Source: a virus
IMG/VR virus record: IMGVR_UViG_3300037882_002764
Coordinates: 1 to 24,786 of that record
Direction: 5' to 3' (one strand)
Length of the DNA: 24,786 nt
Shown in pieces: positions 22,363-24,786 of the stretch (positions within the stretch are counted from its first letter, which is position 1; the number at the start of each line of letters is the position of its first letter). A program made the translations under genes and the position numbers. The notes beneath the pieces were generated by a model. The model had not been told where the DNA came from, ran no database searches, and was given only the letters and a program-made list of their open reading frames with translations.

Positions 22363-22625
22363 GGCTCTTTCCTCAAGACCAAATGCCGAGAACAAAACGC
22401 ATCAAGCGCATGCTCGTCATTGACGCGGGCGAACACCCGAGAGGCGGCAAGGGCATTGTCTTTCAGTGCGGCCAGTGCGGACATAACACAGGCTGGATTG
22501 CCGATACCTTGTCACTCACCGAAAACAAGCGCGGGCTTCCATGCCCAACATGCAACTCACCAACCCCACCCACCGTCACCCCGGCGGAAGCCGGGGCCCA
22601 GCTTCAACAGGAGAATAACACATGA
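22359..22625 (+). CDS. Zinc-ribbon phage protein
   Basis: This encodes 88 aa; the ATG overlaps the integrase stop (ATGA). Residues 18-29 (RMLVIDAGEHPRGG) and KGIVFQCGQCGHNTGW, with Cys37/Cys40 and Cys62/Cys65 (CPTC), give a probable zinc ribbon. Similar small proteins are common in alphaproteobacterial phages with no known function. The C-terminus from about residue 69 (PTPPTVTPAEAGAQ) is encoded by a second REP-like repeat. Confidence 0.7.
   Translation: MRLFPQDQMPRTKRIKRMLVIDAGEHPRGGKGIVFQCGQCGHNTGWIADTLSLTENKRGLPCPTCNSPTPPTVTPAEAGAQLQQENNT
22571..22616. repeat. Second REP-like palindrome, at the 3' end of the zinc-ribbon gene
   Basis: CCCCGGC (22579-22585), GGAA loop, GCCGGGG (22590-22596) form a perfect 7-bp stem. 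The flanks match the copy at 22301-22353: CACCGTCA before, and CCAGCTTC-ACAGGAGAAT after. This copy also ends in the ribosome binding site of the next gene. Confidence 0.65.
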
Positions 22626-22867
22626 CCAGCTGCGGCATACCCAGCCCATGGGATAATCTCACCTGGGCACAGGAACAGCGGATGAAGATGATCGAGTGCA
22701 TGCTGCGCGCCTATGGCTACATTAACCGCGCCCACATTGAACGCATGTTCCGCGTCTCCACCCCGCAAGCCTCAGCCGACATAAGCCTTTTCAAAACGCT
22801 CTATCCGGGCTTGCTGGAATACAACACCAGCACCAAGCAATACGAGCAAACCGTCCCGATACTTTGA
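22622..22867 (+). CDS. Small HTH-type phage protein
   Basis: This encodes 81 aa, ATGA-coupled to the previous gene, with AGGAGAA upstream supplied by the repeat. Residues 15-60 (EQRMKMIECMLRAYGYINRAHIERMFRVSTPQASADISLF) have a DeoR-like HTH pattern, ending with a short beta-like YNTSTKQYEQT. It probably binds DNA. Its target is unknown. Confidence 0.6.
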   Translation: MTSCGIPSPWDNLTWAQEQRMKMIECMLRAYGYINRAHIERMFRVSTPQASADISLFKTLYPGLLEYNTSTKQYEQTVPIL

Positions 22868-22875
22868 GGGCCACC

Positions 22876-23454
22876 ATGCCAACCGCACATGAAATAATCG
22901 ACGTTCTGCTGGCCTGGGCTCAAGACAAAATTTGCTGCACAGAAGTGTCGTTCAGTGAACATAAATCGCGCGCCGATATGATCACCATAGAGCCGGTTAG
23001 GTCGCAGTCCTTCCGTCTCACGGCTTATGAGGTGAAGGTTTCACGTGCCGACTTCAAACGAGATAGCGAAGCAAAACAGGAGGCCGCACTAATCTACTCT
23101 GATCGCTTTTTCTATGTGACACCGCCTGCCATGGTAAGGAAAGAAGAAGTGCCGCCGTGGGCAGGATTGATCGAATGCGACGGCACAACTCTGAAGGTTA
23201 TAAAGTTCGCGCCCAAGCGCCGGAAGGCAGCCCCCACATGGCAATTGGTGGTGGACATTTTCAGGTCAGCTACGCGCGTGAGGCGCGACACAAACCTTTT
23301 CACATCTGAGATCGCAGCCCTGCGTCACCATATCAAGCGCATGAACGATAGCCAAGAGAGCGTCGAGCGCTGGAAGCGAGAGCGATGGATGAACCAGTGG
23401 ATGCAAGAAGCGCGCAACAAAATTTCTCCCGCACACACACCGCAAACTCCCTGA
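22876..23454 (+). CDS. MmcB-like PD-(D/E)XK nuclease-fold protein
   Basis: This encodes 192 aa from the ATG at 22876, which has GAGGG 5 bases upstream (a TTG at 22864 is in frame). The pattern Asp34 (RADMITI) then Glu52-Val-Lys54 (AYEVKVSRADF) fits the D...ExK core of the restriction-endonuclease fold. It is followed by KQEAALIYSDRFFYVTPPAM and a GLIECDGTTLKV strand, as in the MmcB DNA-repair family. It may act in DNA repair or recombination near integration. It is the last gene before attP. Confidence 0.7.
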   Translation: MPTAHEIIDVLLAWAQDKICCTEVSFSEHKSRADMITIEPVRSQSFRLTAYEVKVSRADFKRDSEAKQEAALIYSDRFFYVTPPAMVRKEEVPPWAGLIECDGTTLKVIKFAPKRRKAAPTWQLVVDIFRSATRVRRDTNLFTSEIAALRHHIKRMNDSQESVERWKRERWMNQWMQEARNKISPAHTPQTP

Positions 23455-23516
23455 AATTCCCTCAAATCTCACGCCACATTCAAAATAACACAATGATTTC
23501 AACACCCCGCATGTCT

Positions 23517-23561
23517 CTTTTAATCATGTGGTCGCGGGTTCGATTCCCGCCCGGCTCACCA
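23517..23561 (+). other. attP: attP core: 3' half of a tRNA-Lys(UUU) gene
   Basis: The stretch CTTTTAA (anticodon loop, 23517-23523), TCATG, variable TGGTC, T-arm GCGGG-TTCGATT-CCCGC (23534-23550), acceptor strand CCGGCTC, discriminator A and CCA (23559-23561) lays out exactly as the 3' half of tRNA-Lys(UUU). The bases 5' of it do not pair as a tRNA 5' half would, so it is not a complete tRNA gene. It is the integration core carried by the phage. The rest of 23455-23772 holds no gene. Confidence 0.85.
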
Positions 23562-23582
23562 ATCTTTTCAATCACTTAGCAT

Positions 23583-23640
23583 GGAACAATCGCGGAACAA
23601 TCGGACGGTTCGGACGCCATCGGACGTCCGATTTCGGACG
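23583..23640. repeat. Direct repeats and palindrome in the P' arm
   Basis: GGAACAATCG is repeated at 23583-23592 and 23594-23603. CGGACG occurs at 23602, 23611, 23621 and 23635. ATCGGACGTCCGAT (23619-23632) is a perfect 14-bp palindrome. These lie 20-80 bases beyond the attP core and are candidate arm-type sites for integrase or excisionase. Confidence 0.5.
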
Positions 23641-23681
23641 CGCCGCCGAAAATCACGTGGTATGTTCCGCACCCGTTCCAG

Positions 23682-23707
23682 AAAAAAGGCCCCGCCGAAG
23701 CGAGGCC
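23682..23707 (-). terminator. Rho-independent terminator of the late leftward genes
   Basis: On the minus strand the order is GGCCTCGC, TTCG loop, GCGGGGCC (23707 down to 23688), then TTTTTT (23687-23682). The 8-bp stem has one G-T pair. It lies 65 bases after the stop of the leftward gene at 23773 and keeps late transcripts out of attP and the rightward operon. Confidence 0.85.
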
Positions 23708-23772
23708 AGTCATGGGAGGAAACGCCCAAAAGGGCAATGCGAAGAACAGACCTTACGCTACACACAAAACCT

Positions 23773-24525
23773 TCACGGGGCCACGTAGAAGCCCGCTGTG
23801 ACGCGCCAGATCACGCCGGTGGTGGCGGGGCACACAATGGTGGTGGCCGCGTTCTGGGCCACAGACGCAATGGGATAGGCGAAGTCTTCGCGCCAACGGT
23901 CAATGGTGCCTTGCGCCGCCGCTTCCGCCGGAATGCTGAAGGCCAGCGTGCCCGGCAGGTTTGTAGTGGTCACAATCACCGGCGTGGCCGCTGCCGTGAG
24001 CAAAGCCGCCGCAAAGCGATTGATGGAAAGATAGGTCAGATAGTGCCGCAGGCCTGCACCGGGTGCAGCCAGCGTCAGCGTTACAGCGGCAGCCGCCGCA
24101 CCCGTGGCCGTGCCAATGTCCGTGGTGATCAAGCCCTCTGTGCCCTGTTCCAGCGCCACTGTGCTGGCGGCCAGCGTGGCGACGGCAGCGCCCGAAGTCC
24201 ACGCCGTGGTGCGCACACGCACCTGGCGATAGCCCGCACAGGCACCCACCCATAGGCCAGCCACAGTGCCCGCGATCAAGGCCACATATTTCTTGGCCGC
24301 CTGGTTCACAGGCCGCATGACAATGGGCACCCAGTTGGTGCCATCCACCGTGCCAGCCACTTCCTGCGTCAGACTGAAGGTGCCGCGCATGTCCAGCGCC
24401 ACAGCCGAACAGCCATCGCAGGGAATGACAATTTCGGCATTGGCCGCCGCCATGGTGGCCGTGCTGAACAGGGTTTCACGCGGGTGCAGGTTGCCAGCGG
24501 AAAGGTCTTTGGAAATCTTGGCCAT
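23773..24525 (-). CDS. Phage structural-type protein, Ala/Thr-rich
   Basis: This encodes 250 aa from the ATG at 24523-24525, which overlaps the previous stop (TGATG) and has AGGTGA upstream (an ATG at 24528 is also possible). The sequence begins MAKISKDLSAGNLHPRETL and has a beta-rich design with DGTNWVPI, WVGACAGYRQVRVR, GLRHYLTYLSINRFAAALLTA and GVIWRVTAGFYVAP at the end. Proteins of this kind occur among late genes of alphaproteobacterial phages and are likely virion or receptor-related. No specific role is known. It is the last gene before the late terminator. Confidence 0.65.
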   Translation of the reverse strand: MAKISKDLSAGNLHPRETLFSTATMAAANAEIVIPCDGCSAVALDMRGTFSLTQEVAGTVDGTNWVPIVMRPVNQAAKKYVALIAGTVAGLWVGACAGYRQVRVRTTAWTSGAAVATLAASTVALEQGTEGLITTDIGTATGAAAAAVTLTLAAPGAGLRHYLTYLSINRFAAALLTAAATPVIVTTTNLPGTLAFSIPAEAAAQGTIDRWREDFAYPIASVAQNAATTIVCPATTGVIWRVTAGFYVAP

Positions 24526-24786
24526 CATGTCACCTGATAATGAAGGTTGAAGGGTCCGCTGTGCGGGGTTGGAAAGGTCATCACCACGTCGAAGCTGCCC
24601 GTGCCGGGCACCGCCACAAGGGCAGCAACGTCCGCCAGTTCGGGGTCGTTTTCGTCCGTGTCCTGTGCCGGGGCCAGCTTGATGGCAATGATGCTGGCAG
24701 GCGTCACGGCGGCAGCCGCCACGGTTTGCCGGTGTTCAAACCGGCCAGCCGGGCCGGGCACGGTGACCGTGGCTGTGCCCCAGGGC
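24525..24786 (-). CDS. Partial CDS, C-terminal end of a structural-type protein
   Basis: The frame is open to the right window edge, so the start lies outside. A GTG at 24761 could serve as a start but the frame continues upstream with similar composition (PWGTATVTV), so I read it as partial. The visible 86 residues include VTPASIIAIKLAP, a DTDENDPELADVAALVA stretch and an end of beta type (SFDVVMTFPTPHSGPFNLHYQV). This is like the C-terminal domains of some phage tail-fibre or tail-associated proteins. It is TGATG-coupled to the next gene. Function is inferred from position and composition only. Confidence 0.6.
   Translation of the reverse strand, partial: PWGTATVTVPGPAGRFEHRQTVAAAAVTPASIIAIKLAPAQDTDENDPELADVAALVAVPGTGSFDVVMTFPTPHSGPFNLHYQVT

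Noticed and set aside
23481-23561. A complete tRNA-Lys gene
   Set aside because: Only the half from the anticodon loop to CCA fits; the five bases before the loop do not pair with TCATG and there is no D-arm or GAGCCGG acceptor strand.
1-24786. CRISPR arrays, rRNA genes, insertion sequences with transposase, and lysis genes
   Set aside because: I looked for regularly spaced repeats, rRNA-like stretches, transposase-like frames and holin/endolysin patterns, and saw none in the window.

Overview
The window is part of a temperate, tailed phage genome of the short-tailed (podovirus) type. The host is probably an alphaproteobacterium. The base composition is GC-rich, several phage genes are of kinds common in that class, and one imported palindromic repeat looks like the RIME-type elements of Hyphomicrobiales. 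The host assignment is inference. Both window ends cut through genes, so tail fibres, the large internal virion proteins and lysis genes lie outside.

Layout. One long leftward unit (minus strand) starts at a Cro-like gene (17621) and runs to base 1. The early part holds a dATP/dGTP diphosphohydrolase-like protein, a ParB-fold DGQHR protein, a short DnaA-domain-IV-like protein, a Toprim primase and an SF3-like helicase. A 470-bp AT-rich, motif-rich gap follows (10898-11364) and looks like a replication origin or late control region. The late part holds small and large terminase, GNAT-like protein, T7-type portal, a Bbp19-like protein, scaffold, major capsid, a small virion protein, tail tubular proteins A and B, a gp14-like internal virion protein and the start of one more gene. 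Two further leftward virion-type genes at the right edge (24786-23773) end at a strong terminator (23682-23707) beside attP, so they are probably the distal end of the same late unit on the circular map.

A rightward unit (plus strand) starts at a CI-like S24-fold repressor (17746). It continues through a chain of small genes with ATGA overlaps, an excisionase-like protein, an ASCH-like protein, a tyrosine integrase, a zinc-ribbon protein, an HTH protein and an MmcB-like nuclease, ending at the attachment site. That site (23517-23561) is the 3' half of a tRNA-Lys(UUU) gene. Phage genes lie on both sides of it, so this is most simply attP of an unintegrated or circularly permuted genome.

The most interesting signals are these. 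(1) A 16-bp dyad at 18377-18392 differs from the canonical chromosomal parS at one central base. It has two related dyads next to it, and the same phage encodes a ParB-fold protein and a DnaA-C-like protein. (2) Ten YGTCAA/TTGACR motifs plus an AT-rich palindrome fill the gap between the replication and packaging genes. (3) Three REP/RIME-like palindromes lie inside consecutive reading frames around the integrase and encode protein tails. (4) The repressor keeps the S24 serine but lacks the lysine and any cleavage dipeptide.
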